Part shown: one piece after another, positions 53,007 through 63,885 of the stretch
Layout of the letters: each line of letters begins with the position of its first letter
Position numbering within the stretch: the stretch's first letter is position 1
Origin: Sinohyriopsis cumingii
Lineage: Eukaryota > Mollusca > Bivalvia > Unionida > Unionidae
Reading direction: 5' to 3'
Assembly (NCBI GenBank): GCA_028554795.2
Contig: CM068838.1
Coordinates: 89,581,944 to 89,645,943, forward strand
Length of the DNA stretch: 64,000 nt
Program-made: the position numbers and the translations under genes
Notes under the pieces: model-generated
What the model saw: the letters and a program-made list of their open reading frames with translations, nothing else
Databases searched by the model: none
What the model was told of the DNA's origin: nothing

Positions 53007-54020
53007 TGCCAATCAATTATTGAAATCGCAAGACAGATATCGTACATAATAAATGACTGTCGGATAACTAAGCTGGAATTAATGACGAATTAACATAGCA
53101 ATTTTAATCATTATGCAAATGTTTTGTCGGTTAGATGTCGCATTCCATATCATGAATACAAGTGCATAAGGAAACTTCAGAAGACTGAAAGACACACACA
53201 AAGTCAAGAAAACAACGTTATCGCAAATTTGAAACGAATGACATTGAATTGCTTCTACCTTCAAGCATTCTCTTTAATACATCGATAATAAGTTTTCCTT
53301 ACTTCCTGCTAGTCACGTGCATTAAAATAAAATTGCGGAATTAATGTCTCACATGGTCAATGACTTGACATCTTTTCAAAGACATGTTTGCAAATTTCGT
53401 ACAAAAGAGCAGAGAAGAAAACAAGAATTCCCCAAAGTTTCATTACAGCGATTAATCCAACACTTGTTTTATTTATCCCAAGTCTTCTTGAAAAGTGGTC
53501 GCAAAAAGTAAAATCTGGAAGAGAAATCAGTGCAGATATAAGAGCACCATCACTATTTCTGCAATATGCGTCTTTTTCGACTCACTCTTGGCCCACTTGC
53601 GGCAAATAACACGCAATGTGACTAGAATATTTTCATGGGAAGCCGGCGGAAAATAACACGCAATGTGACTAGAATACTTCCATGGGAAGCCTGCGAGACT
53701 GCCCTGACTGCAGGCTTTAGAACACATTCGTTTACCTCTGTAGGCTTTTCAACATCAATTTATACGGCAACGGTCAATCCCAAGTGGATACAGCAGACTC
53801 GAGTATTCACCTAACACAACGCGCGATCGGGAACTCACATACGATTGAGAACCGGGGAAAGGTAACAAGACGAAACAACTAGGTTCGTGTTTTTATTTGT
53901 GTTTTAGTTCTATTTACTTATCACATCCAATATTTGTCAGCGGACTAAATACACAGAGGATGTTAATTGTACAAGCTGATTTTCACGCAAATATTACCTG
54001 GCAAAATTAACTGCATTTAA

Positions 54021-54024
<4 letters not shown>
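53007..54024. other. Upstream flank of TMEM26; 47-bp tandem duplication at about 53602-53690
   Basis: No promoter motif was convincingly identified. At 53602-53690 the phrase aataacacgcaatgtgacta, gaata, catgggaagcc occurs twice in tandem with few differences. Other frames here are unsupported. Confidence 0.5.

Positions 54025-54063
<39 letters not shown>
54025..54063. repeat. (CT)n microsatellite
   Basis: About 38 bases of CT. Confidence 0.95.
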
Positions 54064-54067
<4 letters not shown>

Positions 54068-56650
54068 GTGCCAAATTGCAGGTGATCAATCAATTCCTTT
54101 ACTTTGCTTAAGGTTTGAAATAGAGAAATTTTGTTTGACTGAGAGATGGTATTTGGCTGTTATTTCTAATCATTCTATTAGTACATATTCACGTGTAACT
54201 AAATCATGTAAAGAAATGTCGGTTTCTTTTTACAGTTATTCCTCTAGTTCTATGAACAAATTTCTCAATGCTCCTCTTTGCTTTGTACAAAAATATAAAT
54301 TTCTCTTTGGTGACAATATCAATCAAATTCTTTAGTTAGTACTGTTTTTCTTGAAGTGTCATGTTTGCATTAAAATGAATGAAGATTAAACAGATTAGCA
54401 AAAAGATGATACTTCAATCAACAAAAATTTCATACTTTAAACCTTATGGACATAAAGTGAAAGGACTTTCGTGAATAAAATAACAATGAAAATGCTGTTT
54501 TCAAAAGCATTATGCTGAAAAGGTCGATTTTACTTGTGTTCCCAATAAAAATTTTCCCATAGAATTCTTTATTTATTCCATGTCCTATACCGCTTACCCA
54601 GCCATCCCGATCGGATGATCAGCTCGATTCATCACCTGCAGTGTGGCACATCTGCTGGAAAGGGATATGTTTTTGTTGAAATTTATAACGTTATATTCTG
54701 CAGAGAGATTTATCAAATATTGCAAATAAAGTAATGAGTGCCAAATCCGTTGGGCACAATATTTAACTGTTTTTAATTTTATTTCATAATACATATTTTA
54801 AAAATCTGCAAAATCAACAGTTTATGTGTGACGGATTAGCATCAAGAAATAAATAGAAGCAGGACACTGTGAACTTATGAAGCATGTTTTTTCCCGCCGT
54901 CTTGTTTACCCTTCTCAGGTTTCCGATCACATACGAGTTCCCGATTGTGGGATATTCGAATAGAGTTTTGCCTCTTAAACAGACAGCAACACATTTTTTA
55001 AAAACAACTTAGCCAAAACGTGCAGTATATGTCCTAACCTGATCTGAGTTTGACCCAGTTTTAGAAACTTTATCAAAATGTCTTCTCAGAGATTTGGATT
55101 ATCTTGTTTTTATTATTACTCAAAATAGCTAAAACAGTTACCAATAACATTTTACTTTAAAAGCTATTTGCCTGTGGATATTTTTACTGCCTAAAATTAT
55201 ATACAGGTTTTGTTTAGCTTTAGGAAACAATTTAAATATCCGGTATGGAAGAAGATTTAATAGTTCTGCGTTAATACACAGTGCCTGCTGAATGTTCAGT
55301 AAATAGATAATTGTTCCCAAACAACCAACCAAACAAATAAAGATACAAAAATCGGAGCTCAATATAGAGAAATAAAATTGAGTCTCAGCCAATCAAACGT
55401 GACTTTTACTTAAAAGCTGAGTCTCAGCCAATAATTAAACGTGACTTTGATCAGTATGGTTTATGTGATTGGTTACTAAAAGTCGCAAACCAAACTACAT
55501 GTTCGAACGTTTGATGATATCCAGTAATGATTAAAGTTTGATGATATCTCCAAAAACAAATACAAAATTGTGTATAGAAAGGCGTTCGTCTCCATAGTTT
55601 TAAACGTACGGCATTTGAACAAACCGGTATTCGAAACAATCATATATTGTTGAATGAAAATATATAATGTGGGAGTGGAATAAAGAACATATTCAGAATT
55701 TGATGAATGTTTCGTCTTACCTTCATGCAACCATTTCTCTAAAAGTATTGTTACAAGCAAAGGGCCCTTACGTGACCGAGAGGTTGTCAAACTACGGCGC
55801 GATTCTCGCTAGAAATCATAAGTTTACCCCAACTTTCCAAAGACTTCCATACAACTTCAGTTGTAAATTAGAGAGCCCAACGTGTCCATTCTATACCTAA
55901 ATTTTACTCTAATTAATGTAAGACCACAGATAAAACAACCTGCCAAATATATATCAACCGCACATCTGCATAGTTTATCTTCATCATGTTTCCGTACCGC
56001 CAACCGTTCACGCCTTAGAAAATGTACGAGTATCCCCTAACACTGGGAACTATTTTAACTCCGCAACCTTAGGGCAGTATGCTTTCCATGCACATTTCGC
56101 CAATATTACTGCACCACATTTGCCCCCATGGCGACATAAACAGTATCTGCCAAGTCCCTTCTTATTTATTCCCTTGTGTAATTTACCGGTTTCCGACCGT
56201 AAATACTGCCACTGCAGTCACACCTCCAATGTACACAACTAGATTTTAATATGGACTATATGGACAGGGACATTCATTCGGTTTTGGCCTGCATTCACTA
56301 CTATTGAACCATGGCATCATGGAAACTCACTTACACTTCACTCCGTGATGTTTGCTCCTAATAATTGGCTAATTATTTCGGGCTAGGAATATTTCCATTG
56401 CGCCGAATTCTAATAATCACACAAGTAATCACACACATCTAAGAATTCCTCAAAACGGGGCGCTATAACCAAATGCGCATACTCCATATTTATTACAGTA
56501 TAATTAATAAATTAATATTTAATAATAAAATTAATTTAATAATATAATTTTGCTGTTCTTCTTTAAGTGCTTATGGATAAATAAGTACAAATGTACTGCA
56601 AGTACGTGAGTAATTAAGTAAGACAGTAAGTACAATGTCAGCAGAGGAGT
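54064..56650. other. No gene recognised
   Basis: AT-rich intergenic sequence. A short direct repeat (ctgagtctcagccaat, acgtgactttt) occurs at about 55380 and 55419. The frames at 54066-54335, 55476-55790 and 55667-55900 have no recognisable domain. Confidence 0.4.
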
Positions 56651-57135
56651 ATGTATGTATGTATGTATGTATGTATGACTGACTGACTTTCTTTATTTCC
56701 TGTTAAGAAAAGATTTCATTCAGTTAATTTTTCGTTAATACAAAAAAGATAGGAACATAGCTTGACATTAATGGACTTACAGTATACTATATATATACAT
56801 ATATATACATACATACATACACATACATACATATGTATATATACACATATATACACACATATACATATATAAACACATACACACATACATATATTCATAC
56901 ATATATACATACATACACACACATACACATACACATATATACATATATACACATATGCATACATATATATACACATATATACATATACATACACACATAT
57001 GCATGTATGTATGTATGTATTTATGTATGTATGTATGTATGTATGTATGTGTGTGTGTATGTATGTATGTATGTATGTATGTATGTATGTATGTATGTAT
57101 GTATGTATGTGTGTATGTATGTGTGTATAAATGAA
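56651..57135. repeat. Tetranucleotide complex: (ATGT)n, (ACAT)/(ATAC)n, then (ATGT)n
   Basis: ATGT at 56651-56686; ACAT/ATAC-type units at about 56795-57000; then ATGT/GTGT units at 57001-57130. The last two blocks are complementary in sense, so the region can fold on itself. The long Tyr/Ile/His/Thr and Cys/Met/Tyr/Val frames are artefacts. Confidence 0.93.
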
Positions 57136-58500
57136 CGTATGTTTAAGAAAGACGACTTGTCGATTAAGCAGGCACTGAACCATTCCCGCTATCACAATAT
57201 ACACAGCGTAATATATTGTTCAATCTGCAAGCAGTAGACATGTTTCGAATCAAACTTCAGATTTTGTCGACTATACTAGGCTGTTCCATCCATCAGGGCG
57301 TTACCTCACCCGTGTAATCACTTTCAGACATTTCTTATGTACCTGTATATTTTAGTATAATGTTGGAGTATCCAATAAAGTGGCACGGTGTCCATTCTTG
57401 ATTCGCTAAATCTGAAAATATAACTTTTTAAAGGAAATCTAACAAAAGAATAAGGATTTCAAATCATTGTGAACGTGCATTTTGTAGAGAGAAGGCGTAT
57501 GCCGATTAGAATCCATCATTTTTGCTCAGCGCAGAAAGCCTCATGCGAAATAAAGGATGTCAGTACAAGTATTAGAAAACCATATGCACCACACGTTTTC
57601 CTCACCGCTTTTTTTTCAGGTGAACATGTCAGTTTATCCTAATTGTTACAGTTTTTATGTGTTTGTTAAGTATAAAAGTCTATATAGGCCATTGTTTGCT
57701 TCTGCAGCCATTCGTTGTTGACTTGCTGGAATGAAATCTAACTCTTTTCTGCTTGATATTATTGACTATTTATTTACGTTAAAACAAGATTAATGACTGC
57801 AATTTGTTGGGGTCTTTTATCCGTGTCTAGTTTCGTCATCAAAGACATATTTTACATATCTTTCAAACAGTATTAAAGACGATAGTACCAATCTTGATAG
57901 AGCAATCCTGATGATATCGTTTGAACTCTAATCAAAGATGCATTAACGGAATCTGCCTAACACAAACTCTAACAAATAATAATAAATTATAACAGTTTCG
58001 TCTTTCAGTACATAATGTAATTCCTATTTCTCTCGTACATATACTAATAACAGACATTTGCTTGGCATTATAAAAACAAAAACTAAGAACTAAAATGGAC
58101 GCCTTCAAAAGTATTACAGCAGACGAATTTACTTTTAGTTATTATTATATAGTTTCGGTGAAAGTGATATGTAATCTGTTGGTATCGCTTCAAAAGAATA
58201 AAAAGCCTGAGTGAAGTTCTTATTATCAAAAGTTAAGGAGCATATGGAAGCATTAGAGAAGTCGTAAAATTTTGGATAAACTCTTGTAATGTTGAAACAT
58301 GATATTGATTTTATAGGTGCATGTGAGTCATCTCCCTTATACAACATCATCTATGTTTAAACCTTAATTTTGATTATGTCAGCATGCGTCTGCTATGCAT
58401 GTCTGAATCAATGTATCTGCCATTGCCAATGTCAAGGTTGGCTTTACAAATATGTAGTGACGTAGTAATAGAACGATATAAATATGCTTAATAGCATTTG
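57136..58500. other. No gene recognised
   Basis: Intergenic AT-rich sequence with no supported feature. Confidence 0.4.
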
Positions 58501-58504
58501 ATCT

Positions 58505-58908
58505 GATTTGACATTGAAAGGACTTGCCGGGTTTATGTCGATAGGACTTTTCCTGGATTGAAATTGAATGGACTTGCCGGGTTTAACTCGATAGTACTTC
58601 TCCTGGTTTGAAAAACTGAAAGAACTCGTCGGGTTCAAATCGATAGGACCTGGTTAGACATTGAACGGACTTGCATAGTTTAAATCGATAGGACTTTTCC
58701 TGTTTTGAAATTGAAAGTACTATCAGGGTTTAAATCGATAGGACTTTTCCTGGTTTGAAACTGAACGGACTTGCAGGGTTTAAATCAATAGGACTTTTCA
58801 AAGTTTGGAACTGAAAGGCCTATCAGGTTTTAAATCGATGGGACTTTTCCAGGATTGAAATTGAAAGGACTATCACAGTTTTAATCGATAGGACTTTTCC
58901 TGGTTTCT
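58505..58908. repeat. Minisatellite, ~57-bp unit, about 7 copies
   Basis: Units contain gacttgccgggtttaaatcg, ataggacttttcctggtttg and aaattgaaagg, with moderate divergence. Confidence 0.9.
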
Positions 58909-58919
58909 TAACAGTGCTA

Positions 58920-59155
58920 GCTGATGTAGCTCAGCAGTTCTGGCGTTGAACTTTACAAGAATGGTGCAGATTTGATTCACACCATTCGATCAGCCCAGAT
59001 CAATTACCGTGACGTGCCCTTGGGCAAGGGATATTGCTCTACTTGCCTCGGAACCTTCAGACTGCTACTGAGAAACACTATCACCACACCCTTGAGACGA
59101 GCCAAACATTAACGGGAATGGTGGTGCTGAATATTGTTAACCCCTACGGGATGAA
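58920..59155 (+). mobile_element. tRNA-derived SINE, family D
   Basis: The head gatgtagctcagcagttctg matches a tRNA A-box region; the B box is degenerate (gcagatttgattcac). The body has gtgcccttgggcaaggg and ttgcctcgg, the type of conserved central domain seen in several metazoan SINEs. It lies between two minisatellites and has no clear tail. Confidence 0.65.
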
Positions 59156-59274
59156 ACATTTTTTCTAGTACATGATGTTCAATACAGAAGACACTATTAA
59201 GGAAACTCCGAAAATATTATTTAAAGTAAATTTAATTAAATCAACTAAGATCTTGAGCACTGTTTGTAAGGTAA

Positions 59275-59720
59275 CACTTTAAAACCTCTTCACAATTAGT
59301 GGCGTCAGCGACATCGTAACGTCAGCGATGCCGTTAGCACTATTTGTAAGGAAACCCCTTAGAACCTCTTCACAACAACTGACGTCAGCCACACCATTAG
59401 CACTGTGTGTAAGGTAACCCTTTAGAACCTCTTCACAATTAGTGCCGTCAGCGACATCGTTAGCACTGTGTGCACGGTAACCGTCTAGGACCTCTTCACA
59501 ATAAGTGACGTCAGCGATGCCGTTAGCACTATGTGTAAGGTAACCCCGTAGAACCTCTTCACAACAACTGACGTCAGCCACACCATTAGCACTGTGTGTA
59601 AGGTAACCCTTTAGAACCTCTTCAAAATAAGTGACGTTAGTGACACCGTTAGCACTGTGTGTAAGGTAACGCTATAGAACCTTTTTACAATTAGTGGCGT
59701 CAGCGACATCGTTAGTCAAC
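59275..59720. repeat. Minisatellite, 63-bp unit, about 7 copies, open on the minus strand
   Basis: Unit: agaacctcttcacaattagt, gacgtcagcgacatcgttag, cactgtgtgtaaggtaaccc. Because 63 is a multiple of three, one minus-strand frame (59581-59279) stays open and encodes a 21-residue repeat (CCEEVLRGYLTHSANG type). There is no start context, splice or homology support for a gene, so I treat it as non-coding. Confidence 0.9.
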
Positions 59721-60601
59721 TATTTGTAAAATGTATCGGATGTCTCGGTTGAATACATGTTGTTTCGTCATACTGATATAGCATTATTCAAATGAAAGTG
59801 GAGAAAAGGAAGAAAAAATTAAGTGTCTTTAACTTTTTACATAAAGTTTGGTATAAAACAACAATCAGACCACTGAAAAAGAGAACTATTAATTTCACAT
59901 GTTCATGAAAAATTGTAATGTTTCAAGTCCAATATTCGATTTTGTCGCCGACAGTTTTAAACAGGACAAGCAGTTGTCAATTCTTGACACGAAATTGAAA
60001 TTAAGAAAAGTGTGCATTCACCTAAATTGAAAAACATGGTTGAAATATAATTCTAAAATGCTGAATGAGCAGCAAGAGGAATAACCACCCAGGAGTATAT
60101 CATAAGAAAAGATATTGAAATCAATATTAAATCATTGAAATCTGTAAATTCTAAACCTTAATAAAGAAGATACATTGACAGAAACTAACAGGTGTAGAAG
60201 ATAAGATAGATATTATCATAGTAATTTGATCTTGATTGCTTGATGACGTCGGTTTCTCAACATCAGAAAATCCGGGCCATTACGAGATGCGAAGCATCCA
60301 GTCATGATCCCAATTTTCTGTTGCTGACAACACACAACTGAAAAAAAGTAATTTAGTAGCATTTCAACCTCTTTAATATTAACTTCATCTTCAATTATAA
60401 ATCGAATTCAATTTTGATCAGATGATGTGCGTATGAATATCGCGACTTCATGAATAAAGGTCATTAATTACCGTCTTGTTTGAAAAAGTGGTGCTACGCA
60501 ATCAGAAAAGGTCGGTATCGTTTTCCTACCTCTGTGAAATGACAGTAAACTTTTTTTACTAAAACAGTTGATAGGTATATAATAAACGATGGTATTGATA
60601 A
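59721..60601. other. No gene; left flank of the 2.4-kb transposon
   Basis: Unique-looking AT-rich sequence that ends with the TAA target-site copy at 60599-60601. Confidence 0.5.
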
Positions 60602-60720
60602 CACTGGACAACAAATTTTTACAAAAGTCATGTTACTGAAATAAAATTAGTCAATTCTTATCAATTTTTATGTGCTGAACACGAATATGACAGTCAAATT
60701 GCAAAATTGGCTCTAGTTTT
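60602..60720 (+). repeat. Left terminal inverted repeat of the 2.4-kb transposon
   Basis: Outer 12 bp plus a conserved inner block near 60668-60720. The middle part is more diverged and differs in length from the right end by about ten bases. Confidence 0.8.
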
Positions 60721-60818
60721 TTTGTAATCTGCAAGAAATTAATGTTTACATAACGAAATGCATTCCAATAGTAAAAGGTCAACTGTAATAGCCTACCTAT
60801 AAAAAATCAAGTCATTGA

Positions 60819-62507
60819 CTACATCTTAGATTTCTTCGCCTGTCTCTTGTACAGCTGTTCGGGAGCATCTCTGAGGAGTGTCCAGCAGTAGTCAGCCAGC
60901 ATTGTAGTGGACCATTTTCCCTGGTATCTTTGTTCCATTGTTGCGATATCTTGATGAAAACGTTCGCCGTGTTCATCACTAACAATACCACAGTTGCTAG
61001 GAAAGAAATCCAAATGGGAATGAAGGAAGTGAATCTTTAGAGACATATTGCAGCCAAGTTTCTTATACTTCATCAACATGTCTTCTACTAGTTCCTTATA
61101 GTTTTCTGCCCTAACATTTCCGAGGAAGTTTGCAGAAACTAGGCGAAAAGCATTCCATGCTTGTTTCGCGTCACCTTCCAGCAAGTTGTTGAACCGGTCA
61201 TCTTTGAAAAGCTCTCGAATCTGAGGACCCACAAAAACTCCCTCTTTAATCTTTGCTTCGCTGAGTCGAGGGAATTTTTCATGCAGGTATCGGAATGCTG
61301 GCAAAGTCCGGTCAATGGCTTTCACGAAGTTCTTCATCAAACCTAGTTTGATGTGAAGGGGTGGTAGCAAGATTTTCTGAGCCTCAACCAGAGCTGGGTG
61401 TTGGATATTCTTCTCTCCAATGGCTACATTCTGCCTGTGAGTCCATTCCTTCCTCATGTAGTGCATTTCCCTTGCTCGGCTATCCCACTCGCATAAGAAA
61501 CACATGTATTTTGTATATCCTTGCTGCAGTCCCATTAAAAGGGCAACTACCTTCAAATCACCACAGAGGTGCCAGCTGTACTTGTTATACTCAATGGAAT
61601 TCAGTAGCTGCCTTAAGTTATCGTATGTCTCTTTCATGTGGACAGCATACGCTACTGGAATAGATGGAAGAATGTTTCCATTGTGCAAAAGCACAGCCTT
61701 GAGACTCAGTTTCGAAGAGTCCACAAATAGTCTCCATTCTTGTGGGTCATGAGTGATTTTTAAAGCATTCATGAGGCCCTCAATATCGGAACAGAATATC
61801 AGATTACTTTCCTTTCTGAAGAAAGGCTCCAATTGCTGGTGGCGCTTTCGATATGCAGTAATTGTGACATCTTCTTCTAGAAGATTCCATTGTTGGAGTC
61901 TTGATCCTAGCAATTCTGCCTTGTTCTTTGATAAGTCCAAATCACGAATCAGGTCATTTAGTTCTTCCTGTGTTATTCTGTGTGGGGTTGATGATGCACC
62001 ACAGTGAAAATCTGGATCACTGCATGCTGATGGACCAGGAGAAGAACAGGTCGACTCACCTTTGTCTTCGTCAGATGAATCAAGAGAATATTCTGCTGGA
62101 TGTTCTGGAATAGGAAGTCCCTCACCATGTGGAACTGGTCTCAATGCAGACGGAATGTTTGGGTAGACTATTCTCGACTTCTTTCGCTTCGTTATTCCGC
62201 CGGAAAGAGGAGGAACCAAGCAGAAGTAACAGTCATTTAGGTGGTTGCTTGGCTCTCTCCACACCATTGGGACTGCAAACGGCATTGATGACCTTTTGCA
62301 ATTCAACCACTGTGAAAGCTGTGTTGTACATGTAGCACAGCATATATGCGGAGCCCAAGGTTTGTCTTGGTCACCAACCTTGCATCCGAAGTAAAGATGA
62401 TATGCCTTCTTCACTTGAGAATTGATACTTTTCTTCTGGTTGGCAAATGTCACTTCCCCACAAATATAGCAAAAATTGTCCGCGGTATTAACACACTTTC
62501 GAGGCAT
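60819..62507 (-). CDS. Orphan-family protein, probable transposase of the 2.4-kb element
   Basis: Intact frame of 562 codons from ATG 62507 (gcaATGc) to the stop at 60819; the basic start MPRKC is typical of the family. N-terminal zinc-ligand candidates: C5, C13/C16 (CYIC), H54, C56/C57/C60 (HICCATC), C93/C96 (CYFC). An acidic/Ser linker spans about 138-175. A helical region (about 180-240) includes LLGSRLQQWNLL. The larger domain contains WRLFVDSSKLSLKAVLLHNG (about 258-277), HLCGDLKVVALLMGLQQGYT (about 313-332), CFLCEWDSRAR (336-346), PPLHIKLGLMKNFVKAI, and HSHLDFFPSNCG followed by VSDEHGERFHQDI (about 497-521). D263, D317 and E512 or E515 are candidate acidic catalytic residues; this is inference. 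I know near-identical proteins as uncharacterised multi-copy genes in cnidarians, aphids and other invertebrates. The TIRs around it suggest a transposase. Confidence 0.85.
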   Translation of the reverse strand: MPRKCVNTADNFCYICGEVTFANQKKSINSQVKKAYHLYFGCKVGDQDKPWAPHICCATCTTQLSQWLNCKRSSMPFAVPMVWREPSNHLNDCYFCLVPPLSGGITKRKKSRIVYPNIPSALRPVPHGEGLPIPEHPAEYSLDSSDEDKGESTCSSPGPSACSDPDFHCGASSTPHRITQEELNDLIRDLDLSKNKAELLGSRLQQWNLLEEDVTITAYRKRHQQLEPFFRKESNLIFCSDIEGLMNALKITHDPQEWRLFVDSSKLSLKAVLLHNGNILPSIPVAYAVHMKETYDNLRQLLNSIEYNKYSWHLCGDLKVVALLMGLQQGYTKYMCFLCEWDSRAREMHYMRKEWTHRQNVAIGEKNIQHPALVEAQKILLPPLHIKLGLMKNFVKAIDRTLPAFRYLHEKFPRLSEAKIKEGVFVGPQIRELFKDDRFNNLLEGDAKQAWNAFRLVSANFLGNVRAENYKELVEDMLMKYKKLGCNMSLKIHFLHSHLDFFPSNCGIVSDEHGERFHQDIATMEQRYQGKWSTTMLADYCWTLLRDAPEQLYKRQAKKSKM

Positions 62508-62620
62508 TGCTGTTCTTTATTGTACGTAAATGGATAAAATAATAAGTTTTATGTAACAGTAGCTTGAACTGTCTCGCACAACGTCTAAAATATTTTAAAT
62601 GCTGAACCTATCTGATTGGG

Positions 62621-62752
62621 CTTTATATAGTACACTGCTTACGTCAGCTTCAGCAGCCGCCTGGCATTAGTATAATAGGCCTACACATGTATAGTACACT
62701 GCTGACGTCAACTTACTTCAGCAGCCGCATGGCATTAGTATTGCATTGCATC
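62621..62752 (-). promoter_or_regulatory. Candidate promoter of the transposon gene: TATA box and duplicated CRE-like block
   Basis: On the minus strand CTATATAAAG (62630-62621) lies about 115 bases before the ATG. Upstream is a tandem duplication of about 65 bp (62624-62689 and 62690-62752) sharing tatagtacactgct, acgtca, cagcagccg and tggcattagtat. One copy has a full CRE palindrome tgacgtca at 62703-62710, the other a near match (ttacgtca). Use is inferred. Confidence 0.5.
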
Positions 62753-62891
62753 AGAAAATGATGCAATCAACTGTAGATGATGTGAGCATGATGGTATTAT
62801 GCAATGTTACATCATTATTCCGGATGTTGCTGCAGTCCTACTGGAGAAATTTACACAGTGAAACATAGAAAATGAGGTATATGAATATCTT

Positions 62892-63001
62892 CAAAACGAG
62901 AGCCAATACAAATTTTTCACGGTTATATTCGTGCTCGGCACACCAAAATACTACAGATTAGGGCCTTTTCAAGTCAGTAATGATTTCACTGTTGACCAGT
63001 G
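62892..63001 (-). repeat. Right terminal inverted repeat of the 2.4-kb transposon
   Basis: The complement begins CACTGGTCAACA at 63001 and contains the inner block gtgccgagcacgaatat near 62950-62934. It is followed outside by taa (63002-63004). Confidence 0.8.
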
Positions 63002-63004
63002 TAA

Positions 63005-63687
63005 GAGCTTCATTAACTGATACCCGAAGAAATATACTTTTTAACTGTATTTTTTGTTAATGGCACTATATACTGGCGTTTGAATATCAATGAATTCGCT
63101 TCTTACAAAAAGTGGAGTACAAAATTTAGATATAAAATATAGAATAGTGTACTTGCTGATTGTATTGTGATAGAGAACATAGGAAATGTCTGTGGTAAGA
63201 ACAAATTATATTTCCATGTATTCCTTGTGGGGAAAACATGCTTGAAAGATAATTCAAACGTACTGAAGGAGCAGTACATTCATTGCGAATAATTACCACT
63301 GAAATAATAGAATCAACACCTTCTTTAAAATGGCTGAATCAAATGACCAATTTTAACAGTTCTGAATGGAGACCTTTTTAATTGAGAAAATGATGACGAT
63401 CTTGTGTGAAAGATGGCAGTTTTAATAATTGCATTATCTCAGACAATGGGAAAGTCACTTAGCTCCAATATAGCTTGCTAATAGCGTTAAATTACCACCA
63501 CCACCACCCCTTTAAAAACCCCAACAAAACAAAGGTACACGTAAGAAAGAAAAGTTATACGGACTTATGATGGTTCACCTAGCAATTAGTGGCCTCAAAG
63601 GAACAACCTACAGGCGACTGGTCATTAACTCTACGTTGAAAGACTCTGATGACCGAGTATATCTTTTCCTTATGATGGTCCTAAATA
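63005..63687. other. No gene recognised
   Basis: AT-rich flank with no supported feature. Confidence 0.4.
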
Positions 63688-63885
63688 GTTTAAGGAAACG
63701 TCACTTGGCACTCAGCATGAAGTAAGGATAATGTGATTGGGTGGAACATCATGCCACATGCTTGCGGCATGATGCACCAGTGCTAGACCACTTTAAATTG
63801 CCGACATACAGACATCGTAGTGAAATCACTGACAAAATATAAAAGCTACGCTAAAAATCCAAACACCCACACACAATTATACACG
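63688..63885 (+). mobile_element. tRNA-derived SINE, family A, copy 4, 5'-truncated
   Basis: Plus-strand body with cacttggcactcagcatgaa, ggataatgtgattgggtgg, aacatcatgcc and ctacgctaaaaatccaaaca, ending in the short CA-rich tail cacccacacacaa. The tRNA head is missing, so this is a 5'-truncated copy in the opposite orientation to copies 1-3. Confidence 0.75.

Larger units (their letters stand above)
60602..63001 (-). mobile_element. Complete 2.4-kb DNA transposon with CACTGG ends and an intact ORF
   Basis: The left end (plus) CACTGGACAACA and the right end (complement) CACTGGTCAACA match at 11 of 12 positions. The flanks are TAA at 60599-60601 and TAA at 63002-63004, a 3-bp target duplication. 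Further in, a second block of about 55 bp is also inverted: tgtgctgaacacgaatat and attggctctagtttt on the left, tgtgccgagcacgaatat and attggctctcgtttt on the complement of the right. The inverted region thus spans about 110-120 bp at each end (60602-60720 and 62892-63001). The single intronless gene is at 62507-60819. CACTG ends with 3-bp duplications fit the CACTA/CMC superfamily, but the protein is not a classical member that I recognise. Confidence 0.85.

Noticed and set aside
52801..53016. Alternative 71-codon frame over TMEM26 exon 1
   Set aside because: Only the other frame matches TMEM26 and joins exon 2 in phase.
56716..57237. Long Tyr/Ile/His and Cys/Met/Tyr frames
   Set aside because: Tetranucleotide repeat artefacts.
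58920..59000. A genuine tRNA gene
   Set aside because: The B box is degenerate, and the downstream conserved SINE-type domain points to a SINE.
61161..62537. Plus-strand frames of 61-100 codons
   Set aside because: Shadows of the intact 562-codon minus-strand gene.
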